From positions 1,488,001-1,552,000 of the forward strand of contig NZ_CP071462.1 of assembly GCF_017352155.2 (NCBI RefSeq): 64,000 nt of DNA, read 5' to 3'. Source of the DNA: Haloterrigena alkaliphila. GTDB lineage: Archaea; Halobacteriota; Halobacteria; Halobacteriales; Natrialbaceae. Below are positions 33,605-43,334 of the stretch, one piece after another. Each line of letters starts with the position of its first letter. Positions within the stretch are counted from its first letter, which is position 1. The notes beneath the pieces are model-generated. The model had not been told where the DNA came from. It did no database searches and worked only from the letters and a program-made list of their open reading frames with translations. The translations under genes and the position numbers were made by a program.

Positions 33605-35956
33605 TTACTCGGGGCTCGCGCCGGCCTCGGCGTCCGACTCGGCCTCGGCGGGGGTGCCGCCGCGGCCGCCGCCGAACAGTCGGCCGCCGGCGGTGAGCAC
33701 GTAGAGGAGGCCGAGTCCGAGCACGTAGGTCAACGCGATCGGGAACGCGAGCAGGAGCATCGTCAGGATGCCCTTGGGGCTGGCGAAGGCGGCGACCGTG
33801 AAGATCCCGATGACGACCGGCCGCCAGCGCGCGAGCATCGTCCGGTAGTTGACGATGCCGCCGATGTGGAACAGCGCCATCGTGACGACGATGTTCAGGA
33901 GGAAGCCGATGCCCAGCGTCGTGTAGATCACGAGCCAGGAGAAGCTATTGATCCGGTAGGAGACGACCATCTGGTTCTGGACGGCGTCGGTGATGAGATA
34001 CGAGATGACCGCCGGTGCGATCCAGTAGAATCCGAGGAAGACGCCGATGCCGAAGCCGGCGAACAGCGTGAATCCCCAGAGGAGGAACACCCGCGAGTCC
34101 CCGCGGACGAGGCCGCGTTCCTTGGCGGCCGGCCAGCCCCAGTACATGAGCAGCGGCAGGATGGAGACGAACGCGAGGATCGTACTCACCTTCACCATGA
34201 AGATCAGCACTTCGACGGGGTGCAAGGCGACGACCAGTCCGAGGTCGCCGAGCAGCTCCGTCGTCGCCTCCGATCCGGTGACCTCCGCCCCGTTTCCTTC
34301 CGCGACCTCCCGGAGGACGTCGTCGGGGACGCGGTCGACGAACTGCGCGAGGATGACGCCGAACCCGCCCTGATACAGCGCGATGAAGGTCCCGGCTAGG
34401 ACGGCCATGAAGACGCCGACGATGTAGATCGTCTTCGACGTGAGGCTGTCGACGATGAAGGCGAGGTCGTAGGCGTAGCCGCCGATGTCCTCCTCGGTCG
34501 TCTCCTCCTCGGTGAACGCGTCGAGCATGCCGGCGGCGGTGCTCGAGACGAGGCTATCGTCGTCGCCGTCGTCCCCGGCGGCCGCGCCGGCGGTGCCCGC
34601 CGCAGCGGCCGTTTCAGCCGCGCCGGCGTCGGCCCCGTCGCCCGACTGCTGTTCCTGCAGCGTGTCGAACCGATTGAGGATCGCTTCGGCCTTCGCTCGG
34701 TCGTCGTCGTACATCGCCTGCCGCGAGTAGTCGAGCGCCTCTTCCTCTTCCATCGAGAGGAAGACCTCGGCGGGCACGTCCGCGATGTCGTCGGCCGCGA
34801 GGGTGTCGAAGTCGACGTCGTCGGGGTCGTCGGCGCTTCGCAGGTCGTCCTCCCGGGGGTAGATCGGCGACCGTAACACCTTGATCGTGTAGGCGACCAG
34901 CACGACGAAGCCGACCGCGGCGGCGACGATGGCACCGACGCCGACCGCACCCAGCAGACCGTGTTCGGCCGCGAACGACTCGAACCAGAGCGTGCCACCG
35001 GGACGGTACGGTGCGGGAAGCATCGGGTAGACCGACTCCTCGAGTCGGTCGAACCCGTTCTGCTCGACGAAGACGGCCGTCCCGGCCCAGACGAGCGTCA
35101 GGGCGCCGACGAACTGCAGGACCCGTCGTTTCATGAAGGAGGCGCCGGTGTCCAGTTCCGCCGCACCGCGGCGACGGATGTTGGCGACCATCTTCGCGAG
35201 ACCGAGGCTGAAGGCGTAGAGACCGACCAGCGGCAGCGCCCACATGATCAGCGTGAACGGGTCCGGCGGGGAGAAGGCCGCCCCGAAGACCGTGATGGCG
35301 ACGATCGCGTGGCGCCACTTGTCCCGGAACGTCTCGTAGGGGACGATCTCGGTGTAGGAGAGCACGCTCATGAACAGCGGGAGTTGCGCGGCGAGTCCGA
35401 ACGAGATCGTCAGCAGGGCGACGAACTCGGTGAACTCGGTGATCCCCCAGTTCGGGTTGACGCCGGCGTCGTGGGCGACGGTCCCGAGGAAGTCGAACGC
35501 GAAGGGGAAGAAGACGCCGTAGGCGTAAGTGACGCCGATACAGAACAGCGTGAACGAGGTGAGAACGAGGGCGGCCGCGTACCACCGCGAGACCGGGACG
35601 ACCGACTGGTAGCCGCGACGGCGAAGGGAGTCACGCGAGAAGTAGAGCAGGGCCGGAATCGCGACGAGGATACCGGTAAACATCCCGATCTTCGCCTGCA
35701 GGAGGATGACCTCGAACGGCGTGCGAGTGATGATCTGGGTCGCGTTCGCGACCGTCTCGTTCATCTCCGCTTTCGCCGTCGCCTCGAGGAACTCCCAGAC
35801 GAAGACCCGGAGGGCGTAGAAGGACCCGATGAACCCGATGACGAAGACGATAAACACCTTTTGGAGATGCGTCTGCGCGGCCGACAGCATCGCGCCGATC
35901 GTCTCACGGCCGGTGTTGATGGCTTTGGCCGTATCCTCGCCAACGGCAGAACTCAT
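33605..35956 (-). CDS. tatCt: Sec-independent (twin-arginine) translocase protein TatC, double-length haloarchaeal form TatCt
   Basis: A 783-residue membrane protein in which two TatC domains are fused. Domain 1 is at about residues 20-265 (HLQKVFIVFVIGFIGSFYAL; FSPPDPFTLIMWALPL). A linker with extra helices and an Ala/Gly-rich segment (about 390-440) follows, then domain 2 at about 470-760 (YWIAPAVISYL; FASPKGILTMLLLAFPI). This 14-helix TatCt is a known haloarchaeal feature and part of the main protein export route. It is divergent from tatCo with 142 bp between starts. The C-terminus is acidic. Confidence 0.95.
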   Translation of the reverse strand: MSSAVGEDTAKAINTGRETIGAMLSAAQTHLQKVFIVFVIGFIGSFYALRVFVWEFLEATAKAEMNETVANATQIITRTPFEVILLQAKIGMFTGILVAIPALLYFSRDSLRRRGYQSVVPVSRWYAAALVLTSFTLFCIGVTYAYGVFFPFAFDFLGTVAHDAGVNPNWGITEFTEFVALLTISFGLAAQLPLFMSVLSYTEIVPYETFRDKWRHAIVAITVFGAAFSPPDPFTLIMWALPLVGLYAFSLGLAKMVANIRRRGAAELDTGASFMKRRVLQFVGALTLVWAGTAVFVEQNGFDRLEESVYPMLPAPYRPGGTLWFESFAAEHGLLGAVGVGAIVAAAVGFVVLVAYTIKVLRSPIYPREDDLRSADDPDDVDFDTLAADDIADVPAEVFLSMEEEEALDYSRQAMYDDDRAKAEAILNRFDTLQEQQSGDGADAGAAETAAAAGTAGAAAGDDGDDDSLVSSTAAGMLDAFTEEETTEEDIGGYAYDLAFIVDSLTSKTIYIVGVFMAVLAGTFIALYQGGFGVILAQFVDRVPDDVLREVAEGNGAEVTGSEATTELLGDLGLVVALHPVEVLIFMVKVSTILAFVSILPLLMYWGWPAAKERGLVRGDSRVFLLWGFTLFAGFGIGVFLGFYWIAPAVISYLITDAVQNQMVVSYRINSFSWLVIYTTLGIGFLLNIVVTMALFHIGGIVNYRTMLARWRPVVIGIFTVAAFASPKGILTMLLLAFPIALTYVLGLGLLYVLTAGGRLFGGGRGGTPAEAESDAEAGASPE

Positions 35957-36098
35957 TGACTACCCGTGGGTAACTGATATCGAGTTATCAACCTTTCGTG
36001 TGCTGATACGGCGACGACCGCCGCGAGGGCCTTGTCACCTTCGAGCAGTGGCCGTAAGAAAAAGGCCTATAACTGGGGACCCTTTCATATCTCGATAG

Positions 36099-37043
36099 AT
36101 GTCGGACGACCCGCCGGACCGTGGGGACGGCAACGCGGAACCCGAAACCACCGGGGAGCCACAGGAGTCGTCCGACGAGCCGATTTCGCCGGACGAACGT
36201 GACGCCGAGACTACCCCGCCGGTCGAAACCGACGGCGAGGGCGTCGTCGGCGATCACCCCGATCACGGGGGCCCCGGCTATCCGGATCCCGACGACGACG
36301 TCGGCGGCATCTCGACGCCGCCCGACGACGAGGAGATGCCGCTGGCCGATCACATCGAGGAGATGGTGCTCCGGTTCGCGGTCGTCCTCCTGTTCGCCGC
36401 CACCGGGACGGCGCTGGGATTGCTGGTCGCCTCCGACGCCCTCAGCTACATCTGGACTGACGTGTTCCCCTACCAGACCGACGAAGTGCCGCCGCCACAC
36501 GTCTACCATCCGCTGGAGCTATGGCTGACCCGTATCAAACTGTCGGCGCTGCTGGGGATCATGGTCGGGCTCCCGGCGTTCGTCTACCAGTGTTACCGGT
36601 TCATGCGCCCCGGGCTCTATCCCAACGAGCGCAAGTACTACCTCGCGGCGGTGCCGACGAGCGTCGTCCTCGCCGCGCTCGGCATGCTGTTCTCGTACCT
36701 GCTCGTCCTCCCGACGCTCTTCCAGTACTTCACGTACTACGCCGAAGGCAGCGCGAACATCGCGTACGCGCTCGGCGAGACGTTCAACCTGATCATCACG
36801 CTGACCGGTTTTCTGGCGATCGTCTTCCAGATCCCGCTGTTCATCATGCTCGCGATCATGATGGGCGTGACGACCCGGCGCTGGCTGGCCCAGAAGCGAC
36901 TCTACTTCTGGGCCGCCTTCGCGGGCCTCTCGTTCATGTTCACCGTGGACCCGACCATGATGGCGCCCATCCTCGTCGCGGTCACGATGATCCTGCTGTT
37001 CGAGGGGACGCTGGTCGTCCTGAAGTGGGTCGGACGGGAGTAA
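36099..37043 (+). CDS. tatCo: Sec-independent protein translocase TatC, single-domain form TatCo
   Basis: 314 residues. A long acidic N-terminal region (about 1-80, rich in Asp, Glu, Pro) precedes a standard six-helix TatC core beginning MPLADHIEEMVLRFAVVLLF, with the conserved region LSALLGIMVGLPAFVYQCYRFMRPGLYPNE split over two helices and FTVDPTMMAPILVA near the end. It recognises twin-arginine signals together with TatA (not in the window). Divergent from tatCt; the shared 142-bp region probably holds both promoters. Confidence 0.94.
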   Translation: MSDDPPDRGDGNAEPETTGEPQESSDEPISPDERDAETTPPVETDGEGVVGDHPDHGGPGYPDPDDDVGGISTPPDDEEMPLADHIEEMVLRFAVVLLFAATGTALGLLVASDALSYIWTDVFPYQTDEVPPPHVYHPLELWLTRIKLSALLGIMVGLPAFVYQCYRFMRPGLYPNERKYYLAAVPTSVVLAALGMLFSYLLVLPTLFQYFTYYAEGSANIAYALGETFNLIITLTGFLAIVFQIPLFIMLAIMMGVTTRRWLAQKRLYFWAAFAGLSFMFTVDPTMMAPILVAVTMILLFEGTLVVLKWVGRE

Positions 37044-37330
37044 CCGGCCCCGTCGATCCGATCCGTTCGGGTTCTCGAGTCGGTTCCTCGTTCCAGCGTC
37101 TCGCCCTCGCCGGCGTCTTTCGTCCCTCGTGCGCTCGCTGCGCGGTGCGTCCGCGCGCTCTCGTCACGTGCCGCGAGAACACGTAACAAGACCCGTCGTA
37201 CGACCTCCCGATTTCGTGGACACGCGTTCGATCGCGGCCTCCCGTCAGCGTGTTTCAGGTCCTTATATTCTGCCTATGCATCCGTAGATTGAGGGAAGCC
37301 TCGCGTTATCGGCAGAAAAGATACGGATTG
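37044..37330. other. Gene-free region after tatCo
   Basis: No credible gene. It becomes AT-rich towards the nasA promoter. Confidence 0.5.
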
Positions 37331-37347
37331 TAAACGATCAGCGTTTA
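37331..37347 (+). promoter_or_regulatory. Putative nitrogen-regulon operator upstream of nasA
   Basis: TAAACG-ATCAG-CGTTTA, a perfect 6-bp inverted repeat with 5-nt spacer, ends 120 bp before the nasA GTG. Related elements with the same spacing precede the nitrite reductase gene and amt-glnK. The regulator is unknown. Confidence 0.55.
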
Positions 37348-37384
37348 GTAGTCGTATACGTTCTCTATTTCTGTGAAAGAGTGC

Positions 37385-37471
37385 ATGATATTGGTCCAAA
37401 TCCTCTCTGTAGAGTGTGATTGTAAATCACACATCGGTCGTCTCGGATCGTGCGGGAGGTGGACCGCGTGA
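37385..37471 (+). CDS. Short upstream ORF of nasA (28 codons)
   Basis: ATG at 37385, stop TGA at 37469-37471. The stop overlaps the nasA start GTG (37468) as GTGA. The peptide has two Cys (VECDCKSH). A perfect inverted repeat GTGTGATT-GTA-AATCACAC (37414-37432) lies inside it. It may be a leader peptide that couples translation, or a chance ORF in stop-poor DNA; codon evidence is too short to decide. Confidence 0.35.
   Translation: MILVQILSVECDCKSHIGRLGSCGRWTA
37414..37432. promoter_or_regulatory. Inverted repeat in nasA leader
   Basis: GTGTGATT-GTA-AATCACAC, a perfect 8-bp palindrome with 3-nt centre, lies 36 bp before the nasA start and 23 bp before its Shine-Dalgarno. It could be an operator half-site pair or an mRNA hairpin controlling initiation. 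Confidence 0.45.
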
Positions 37472-39669
37472 CGGACCTCGTGCCGACGACGTGTATGCGG
37501 TGTGCGGTCGGCTGCGGACACGTCCAGCGGGCCGTCGAACAGGGATACGGGCTCGACGTCGTCCGCGGCGACGCCGCCCACCCGGTCAACAACGGGCTGG
37601 CCTGCCAGCGCGGGATCAAGGAGAGCGTCGATCCCGGCGGCGAGTGGCTGACCCGGCCGCTCGTCCGTCGCGACGGCGAACTGGTCCCGACGACGTGGGA
37701 GACGGCCCTCGAGCGCGCCGCGGAGGGGCTCGACGCGGCCCTCGAGAGCGGTTCGGGCGGCGAGGGCGTCGCGGTGCTTGGCAGCGGCCAGCAGACCAAC
37801 GAGGCCGCCTACGCGCTGGGGAAACTCGCTCGCGGGGGGTTCGGCACGCCGTACTACGACGCCAACACGACGCTGTGTATGGCCTCGGCCGTCACGGCCT
37901 ACTACGACGCCTTCGGCAGCGACGCGCCGCCGCCGACCTACGACGACATCCCCGAGGCCGAAACGCACCTCGTCTGGGGTGCGAATCCGGCGGCTGCCCA
38001 CCCAGTCCTTCTCCGGTGGATTAATCACTCGGCCCAACAGGACGACTCCGAACTGATCGTCGTGGACCCGATCGAGAGCGAGACCTCCGAAGTCGCCGAC
38101 CACCACGTTCCCGTCGCGCCCGGCGGCGACGTCGACCTCGCTCGTGCCGTCCTCGCGCGCGTCGTCGAGACCGACCGCGTCGACGAGGCGTTCGTCGCGG
38201 AGGCGACCGAGGGGTTCGACGACCTCCGCGAGCGGCTCCCCGACGCGGGCGAGGCCGCGGAGGCCGCCGGCGTCTCGCTCGCGGACGTCGACCGCATCGC
38301 CGAGGCCCTCGAGGACCCCACCTTGCTCTACTGGGGGATGGGAATCAACCAGAGCGTCAACGGAACGGCGGCGTCGGGCGCGCTGATCGATTGCTGTCTC
38401 GCGACGGGCAACCTCCGGCCCGGCTCCGGTCCGTTCTCGCTGACCGGGCAGGCCAACTCGATGGGCACTCGCGTCTGCTCTTCGAAGGGATCCTGGCCCG
38501 GCCAGCGCCCCTTCGCCGACCCTAACCACCGCCGCGAGGTCGCCGAGACGTGGGACGTTCCCGCATCCCGTCTTCCCGACGACCCCGGCCCCGGCCCGGT
38601 CGGCATCGTCGACGAGATCGGCGGCGACGTCGAGGCCGTCTACGCCGTCGCGACCAACCCCGTCGCCGGGATGCCCGACGCGAACCGCGTCCGCGAACAA
38701 CTCGAGGACGCCTTCCTCGTCGTGCAGGACGCCTTCCGGTCGGAGACGGTCGAATTCGCCGACGTCGTCCTCCCCGCGGCGACGTGGGGCGAGTCCGAGG
38801 GGACGACGACCAACATGGAACGCACCGTCTCTCGCGTGCGCGCGGCGACGGAGACGCCCTCCGGCGTCAAGACCGACCTCGAATTGATCGGTGACCTCGC
38901 CGGTCGCCTCGTTCCCGACCTCTTCGACGGGGAACTCGAGCCCGCTGCGGTCTTCGACGAACTGGCCGCCCTGACCGCTGGGACCCCCGCCGATCTCTCG
39001 GGGATCAGCTACGATCGCCTCGAGCGCGAGGTGGCGGTCCGCTGGCCCGCACCGGAGCCGGACGTCTCGGCCGGCTACCGCTACTACGAGGGGCCGGCGG
39101 CGGACGACCGGCGCGCTGACGGGGCGGATGACGACAGCGCCGGCGCGGATTCGACCGGTACCGCCGAGCGAGAGGAATCCTGGTCGTTCCCGACTCCGTC
39201 CGGTCGCGCGCAGTTCTCGACGAGCGAGACCCAACCCCTGCCGGAGTCGACCGACGAGGAGTACCCCTTCACCCTGACGACGGCTCGCCGCCCGGACGCG
39301 TACAACTCGGGCGTCCGAGCGCGCGACGACGAACCCGTGGCCCGGGTCAGCCCCGCGACCGCCGCCGCGCTGGCCGACGAACTCGAGTCGCGACCGGCGG
39401 GGGAGTTCGAGTCGATCGACGACGACGGCGATTCCGGCGAGTACGCCCGGGTAGTCTCCCGTCGCGGCGCGATCACCGTCCGCGTCGAGCGCGACGAGTC
39501 CATCCCCGACGGCGTCGTCTGGCTCCCGATCCACCAGCCCGCGGTCAACGAACTCACGCTCTCCGACGTCGATCCGCGCTCGAAGGAACCCAACTTCAAG
39601 CAGTGTGCGGTCCGCCTCGAGGCGCCCCGGGAACGGGACGTCAGGGCGGTCGCGGAAGTAAGCGCCTGA
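37468..39669 (+). CDS. nasA: Assimilatory nitrate reductase, molybdopterin subunit NasA
   Basis: A 733-residue molybdenum enzyme reducing nitrate to nitrite in the cytoplasm. The N-terminal [4Fe-4S] site is CMRCAVGC (Cys9, 12, 16) plus Cys46 in NGLACQRG. Molybdopterin-binding oxidoreductase segments follow, for example GSGQQTNEAAYALGK, DANTTLCMASAV (Cys as a likely Mo ligand), GQANSMGTR and VWLPIHQPAVNEL at the C-terminal domain. GTG 37468 is chosen because a strong Shine-Dalgarno GGAGGTG lies 6 nt before it and it overlaps the upstream ORF stop; GTG 37450 lacks such a signal. An acidic insertion (DDRRADGADDDSAGADS) lies at about 545-565. The transporter gene follows after 30 bp. Confidence 0.94.
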   Translation: MTDLVPTTCMRCAVGCGHVQRAVEQGYGLDVVRGDAAHPVNNGLACQRGIKESVDPGGEWLTRPLVRRDGELVPTTWETALERAAEGLDAALESGSGGEGVAVLGSGQQTNEAAYALGKLARGGFGTPYYDANTTLCMASAVTAYYDAFGSDAPPPTYDDIPEAETHLVWGANPAAAHPVLLRWINHSAQQDDSELIVVDPIESETSEVADHHVPVAPGGDVDLARAVLARVVETDRVDEAFVAEATEGFDDLRERLPDAGEAAEAAGVSLADVDRIAEALEDPTLLYWGMGINQSVNGTAASGALIDCCLATGNLRPGSGPFSLTGQANSMGTRVCSSKGSWPGQRPFADPNHRREVAETWDVPASRLPDDPGPGPVGIVDEIGGDVEAVYAVATNPVAGMPDANRVREQLEDAFLVVQDAFRSETVEFADVVLPAATWGESEGTTTNMERTVSRVRAATETPSGVKTDLELIGDLAGRLVPDLFDGELEPAAVFDELAALTAGTPADLSGISYDRLEREVAVRWPAPEPDVSAGYRYYEGPAADDRRADGADDDSAGADSTGTAEREESWSFPTPSGRAQFSTSETQPLPESTDEEYPFTLTTARRPDAYNSGVRARDDEPVARVSPATAAALADELESRPAGEFESIDDDGDSGEYARVVSRRGAITVRVERDESIPDGVVWLPIHQPAVNELTLSDVDPRSKEPNFKQCAVRLEAPRERDVRAVAEVSA

Positions 39670-39699
39670 CGATGGCGGGACGGTTCGGGTGTTCGACCG

Positions 39700-41055
39700 A
39701 TGCCTGAGCGTCCGCCGGAGCCGACCGACTCGGGTGAGACGCCCGCCGTTCGGGGGACGCCGCGACGGGGCGTCGCCTCCGCGACGCTGGGGTTCTTCGT
39801 CGGGTTCGCCGGCGTGGTCCTCTACGGACCCGTGGCGTCGGAGTTCGAGGGTGCGATGGGTCTCTCCGGCCTGTTGCTCGGCCTGCTCGTCGCGGCGCCC
39901 CAGTTGACCGGCTCGCTCCTCCGGATCCCCTTCGGCGCGTGGGTCGAGGACGTCGGCGCGAAGAAGCCGTTTCTGGTCCTGCTCGGGCTGTCTATCGTCG
40001 GGATGGGCGGGCTGTCGGTGCTATTGCTGACGTCCTCCCCCGACGGGTTGACGATGGCGCACTACCCGCTCGTGTTCTTCTTCGGGGCGCTATCGGGTTG
40101 TGGCATCGCGACGTTCTCCGTCGGGATCACCCAGACGTCCTACTGGTACCCCTCGGAGAGACAGGGGACGGTGCTCGCGGTCTTCGGCGGTCTCGGCAAC
40201 ACGTCGCCGGGACTGTTCACGCTCGTCCTCCCCGTCGCGCTGGCTGCGTTCGGCCTGACGGGCGCCTACCTCGCGTGGTTCGCGTTCCTGATCGTCGGCA
40301 CCGTCGCCTACGCGCGCTACGCCGTCGACGCGCCCTACTTCCAGTTCCTCGAGCGCGGCGTCGACGAGGACGAGGCCAGACGACGCGCCGAGGCGGCCGG
40401 ACAGGAGCTGTTCCCCGGCGGCGACGCGATGGCCTCGATTCGGGGAGCGGCGAGCATCCCCCGGACGTGGGTCCTCGTCGCGCTGTTCTTCACGTCGTTC
40501 GGCGGCTTTCTCGCGCTGACGACCTGGCTCCCGTCGTACTGGCAGGCCGTCCACGGCGTCGACGTGCGAACCGCCGGCGCGCTCACGGCGGTCGCCTTCA
40601 CGCTGCTCGCGGCGCTGATCCGCGTGCCGGGCGGGGTCGTCAGCGACCGCCTCGGCGGCGAACGAACCGCGATCGCGAGTTTCGGGGCTATCGTGATCGC
40701 CACCGCCGTCCTCGTCGCGACCCGCGAGTTCGCGCTCGCCGTCGCCGCGACGGTCCTGCTCGGTTCCGGCATGGGCGTCGCCAGCGCGGCCGTCTTTCAA
40801 CTGGTCCCGACGTACGTCCCCGACGCCGTCGGCGGCGCCTCGGGACTGGTCGGCGGGATCGGCGCCTTCGGCGGCTTCGCCGTCCCGCCGATCCTCGGTC
40901 TCTTCGTCGACTTCCAGGGGACGACGGGGTACGCGACCGGATTCGTCGTCTTCCTCGTCCTCGGAATCGTCTCGATCGGGCTCTCGGCCGGACTGTACCG
41001 CACGCGGTCGACGCTGGTCCCCGATACTGACGCTCCGGCGTCCGCCGACGACTGA
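39700..41055 (+). CDS. narK: Nitrate/nitrite MFS transporter (NarK-like)
   Basis: A 451-residue major facilitator with 12 predicted helices. The nitrate-porter signature regions are visible in the N-terminal half (FFFGALSGCGIATFSVGITQ) and the C-terminal half (GSGMGVASAAVFQLVPTYVP). It lies 30 bp after nasA in the same direction and should import nitrate for it. Haloarchaeal nas operons have this order (called nasB in Haloferax mediterranei). The hydrophilic first 25 residues are Pro/Glu-rich. Confidence 0.92.
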   Translation: MPERPPEPTDSGETPAVRGTPRRGVASATLGFFVGFAGVVLYGPVASEFEGAMGLSGLLLGLLVAAPQLTGSLLRIPFGAWVEDVGAKKPFLVLLGLSIVGMGGLSVLLLTSSPDGLTMAHYPLVFFFGALSGCGIATFSVGITQTSYWYPSERQGTVLAVFGGLGNTSPGLFTLVLPVALAAFGLTGAYLAWFAFLIVGTVAYARYAVDAPYFQFLERGVDEDEARRRAEAAGQELFPGGDAMASIRGAASIPRTWVLVALFFTSFGGFLALTTWLPSYWQAVHGVDVRTAGALTAVAFTLLAALIRVPGGVVSDRLGGERTAIASFGAIVIATAVLVATREFALAVAATVLLGSGMGVASAAVFQLVPTYVPDAVGGASGLVGGIGAFGGFAVPPILGLFVDFQGTTGYATGFVVFLVLGIVSIGLSAGLYRTRSTLVPDTDAPASADD

Positions 41056-41409
41056 CCGCCGACTGCCCCCGTTCCGCCCTCGAGTCGAGTGTCGACCGGA
41101 CGGCCGGATCGTCGAGTTTGAATCGACCGAACGGTCGGGCCGACCCGGTTCTCGACGCGATCATGACCGGTGACGCGCTCGAGCGCTGACCTTTGCGATA
41201 TGCGTGCTCCATTGCGCGCGAGTTTGCGAGACGGGTCGTGCGTCCATCGTCGACCGAACACCGGTGTCTCAGCGGGTTGTGGGTCGTTCTCATTGTTTCG
41301 AATCGCCCAGTCGCCCCACCACTCGAGTCGGATATACGTCCTAATACTCATCATATTCCATTGGAGATGGTACGTTCGAGGCCGAACGGGGAAGAAAATC
41401 AGTTATTTG
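41056..41409. other. Gene-free region between transporter and nitrite reductase
   Basis: 354 bp with no credible gene. GC drops towards 41330-41410. Confidence 0.5.
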
Positions 41410-41430
41410 TAAACGATTACCGTTATATGG
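41410..41430 (+). promoter_or_regulatory. Putative nitrogen-regulon operator/TATA box of the nitrite reductase gene
   Basis: TAAACG-ATTAC-CG-TTATATG-G. It matches the amt-glnK promoter (55750-55770, opposite strand) at 17 of 21 positions, including the whole TTATATG TATA-like box, and shares the TAAACG-N5-CG arrangement with nasA. It lies 93 bp before the ATG. Confidence 0.6.
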
Positions 41431-41464
41431 TTTAGTAACGTGGAGTAAAAACGTGAATTACGTC

Positions 41465-41533
41465 ATGCTCAGAGAGGGAATGCGCAAATTTGGTTTCGAT
41501 CGTACGATCGGGGTGGTCGCCGATGGCGCATAA
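41465..41533 (+). CDS. Short upstream ORF of the nitrite reductase gene (22 codons)
   Basis: ATG at 41465, stop TAA at 41531-41533, overlapping the reductase start (41523) in another frame. It begins about 35 nt after the TATA box, so it would be the first ORF of the mRNA. No sequence similarity to the nasA or amt upstream ORFs. A chance ORF is possible. Confidence 0.3.
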   Translation: MLREGMRKFGFDRTIGVVADGA

Positions 41534-43334
41534 GAAAGAGGAGCTCAAGGAGGGCTGCTACGGCGACGAGGTTCGCGAGCACATCCTCGAGTTCGCCGAG
41601 AACGGCGGCTACGAGGCGATTCCGGAGGACGAACGCGACAAGTGGTTCACCCGGTTCAAGTTCTGGGGGCTCTTCCACCAGCGCGACGGGCAGGAGTCGT
41701 ACTTCATGATGCGCCTGACCAACGCCAGCGGGATTTTGGAGCCGGAACAGCTTCGGACGATCGGCGAGGTCGCCCGCGAGTACGCGAACGGCCCCGTCGA
41801 GAACCCCGAGTTCGGCAACGGCTGGATCGACCTGACGACCCGCCAATCGGTGCAGTTGCACTGGCTCAAACTCGAGGACGTCCCCGAAATCTGGGAGAAA
41901 CTCGAATCCGTGGGCGTCCACTCCCGCTCGGCCGGCGGCGACACGATGCGCAACATCTCGGGCTGTCCGCTCCACGGCAAGGCCGAGGAGTTCGTCGAGG
42001 CCGGACCGCTGCTCGAGCGCTTCGAGGAGGACCTGCGCAAGGATGACGATCTGGCGAACATGCCCCGGAAGTTCAACATCAGCGCGACGGGCTGCAAGAT
42101 CGGCTGCGCCCAGGATTCGATCAACGACATCGGCTTCGAACCCGCGAAGAAGGAGATCGACGTCTCCGGCGAAGCCGGAGGCTCGTCGGACGAGTCCGAC
42201 GGTGGCGAGGAAGTGCGAGGATTCAACGTCCGCATCGGCGGCGGTCTCGGCGGCCGCCAGCCCCGCGCCGCGACGCCGCTGGACGTCTTCGTCCGGCCGG
42301 AGAACGCCTACGAGGTCGGCCGCGGCTTCGTCGAACTCTACCACGACCACGGCGGCCGAACGAACCGGTCGAAGAACCGCGCCCGATTCTTCGCCGACGA
42401 CTGGGGGATGGAGAAGATCCGCGAGACGCTCCAGGCGGAGTACGTCGACTTCGAGATGCACACCGCCGGCGAGGACTTCCGCGAGGAGTACACCTACAAC
42501 GCCGGTCGGCCGACCGAGGACGGACCCCACGACCACGTCGGCGTTCACGACCAGCAGGACGGCCGCAACTACGTCGGCCTCAGCGTTCCCGTCGGTCGCA
42601 TGCCCGCCGAGGACGCCGTCGAACTCGCCGATCTGGCCGACGAGTACGGCTCCGGTGAGGTTCGACTCACGCGACGCCAGAACCCCGTCATCGTCGACGT
42701 CGCCGACGACGACCTCGAGGCGCTGCTCGCGGAACCGCTGCTCGAGACCTACCGGCCCGAGCCCAGCACCTTCGAGCGCGGCGCGATGGCCTGTACGGGC
42801 ACCGAGTTCTGCTCGATCGCGCTGACCGAGACGAAAACGCGCATGGCCCGCATGCTGCGCTGGTTCGAGTCGAACGTCGACCTACCCGACGACGTCGGCA
42901 AGATCAAGATGCACTACTCCGGCTGCACCGCCGACTGCGGGCAGGCGATGACCGCCGACATCGGCCTGCAGGGGATGCGCGCCCGGAAGAACGGCGAGAT
43001 GGTCGAGGCCTTCGACATCGGCGTCGGCGGCGGCATCGGCGAGGAGCCCTCCTTCGTGGAGTGGATTCAACAGCGCGTCCCCGCCGACGAGGCCCCCGGC
43101 GCGATCCGCAATCTGCTCGAGGCCTTCGCGGCCCACCGTTCGGAGGGACAGACGTTCCGCCAGTGGGTCGAGGCGACGGGCACCGAACAGCTCGTCGAGT
43201 TCTGCGAGCCCGAGGAGACCGACTTCGAGGCGCCGTACATGGACGACGCCAAGCAGTCCTGGTACCCCTTCGCCGAGAGCGAGTCCGCCGCGGCTGCCGT
43301 CGCCGACGAGACCGCGGCGCCGTCTGACGACTAA
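41523..43334 (+). CDS. nirA: Ferredoxin-dependent assimilatory nitrite reductase
   Basis: A 603-residue siroheme/[4Fe-4S] enzyme reducing nitrite to ammonium (called nasD in some haloarchaea). Two nitrite/sulfite reductase ferredoxin-like half domains flank each 4Fe-4S domain. The cluster/siroheme cysteines are in ACTGTEFCS (about 422-429) and GCTADCGQ (about 467-472). In the first repeat the equivalent residues read GCPLHGKAE and GCKIGCAQD. A Gly/Ser/Asp insertion (GEAGGSSDESDGGEE) sits at about 218-233. The ATG at 41523 is chosen because AHKKEELKEGCYG starts the family sequence. It completes the pathway with nasA and the transporter; the reductant could be a ferredoxin. Confidence 0.95.
   Translation: MAHKKEELKEGCYGDEVREHILEFAENGGYEAIPEDERDKWFTRFKFWGLFHQRDGQESYFMMRLTNASGILEPEQLRTIGEVAREYANGPVENPEFGNGWIDLTTRQSVQLHWLKLEDVPEIWEKLESVGVHSRSAGGDTMRNISGCPLHGKAEEFVEAGPLLERFEEDLRKDDDLANMPRKFNISATGCKIGCAQDSINDIGFEPAKKEIDVSGEAGGSSDESDGGEEVRGFNVRIGGGLGGRQPRAATPLDVFVRPENAYEVGRGFVELYHDHGGRTNRSKNRARFFADDWGMEKIRETLQAEYVDFEMHTAGEDFREEYTYNAGRPTEDGPHDHVGVHDQQDGRNYVGLSVPVGRMPAEDAVELADLADEYGSGEVRLTRRQNPVIVDVADDDLEALLAEPLLETYRPEPSTFERGAMACTGTEFCSIALTETKTRMARMLRWFESNVDLPDDVGKIKMHYSGCTADCGQAMTADIGLQGMRARKNGEMVEAFDIGVGGGIGEEPSFVEWIQQRVPADEAPGAIRNLLEAFAAHRSEGQTFRQWVEATGTEQLVEFCEPEETDFEAPYMDDAKQSWYPFAESESAAAAVADETAAPSDD

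Noticed and set aside
37450-37467. GTG 37450 as the nasA start
   Set aside because: No Shine-Dalgarno in front; GTG 37468 has GGAGGTG at the right distance and overlaps the upstream ORF stop.
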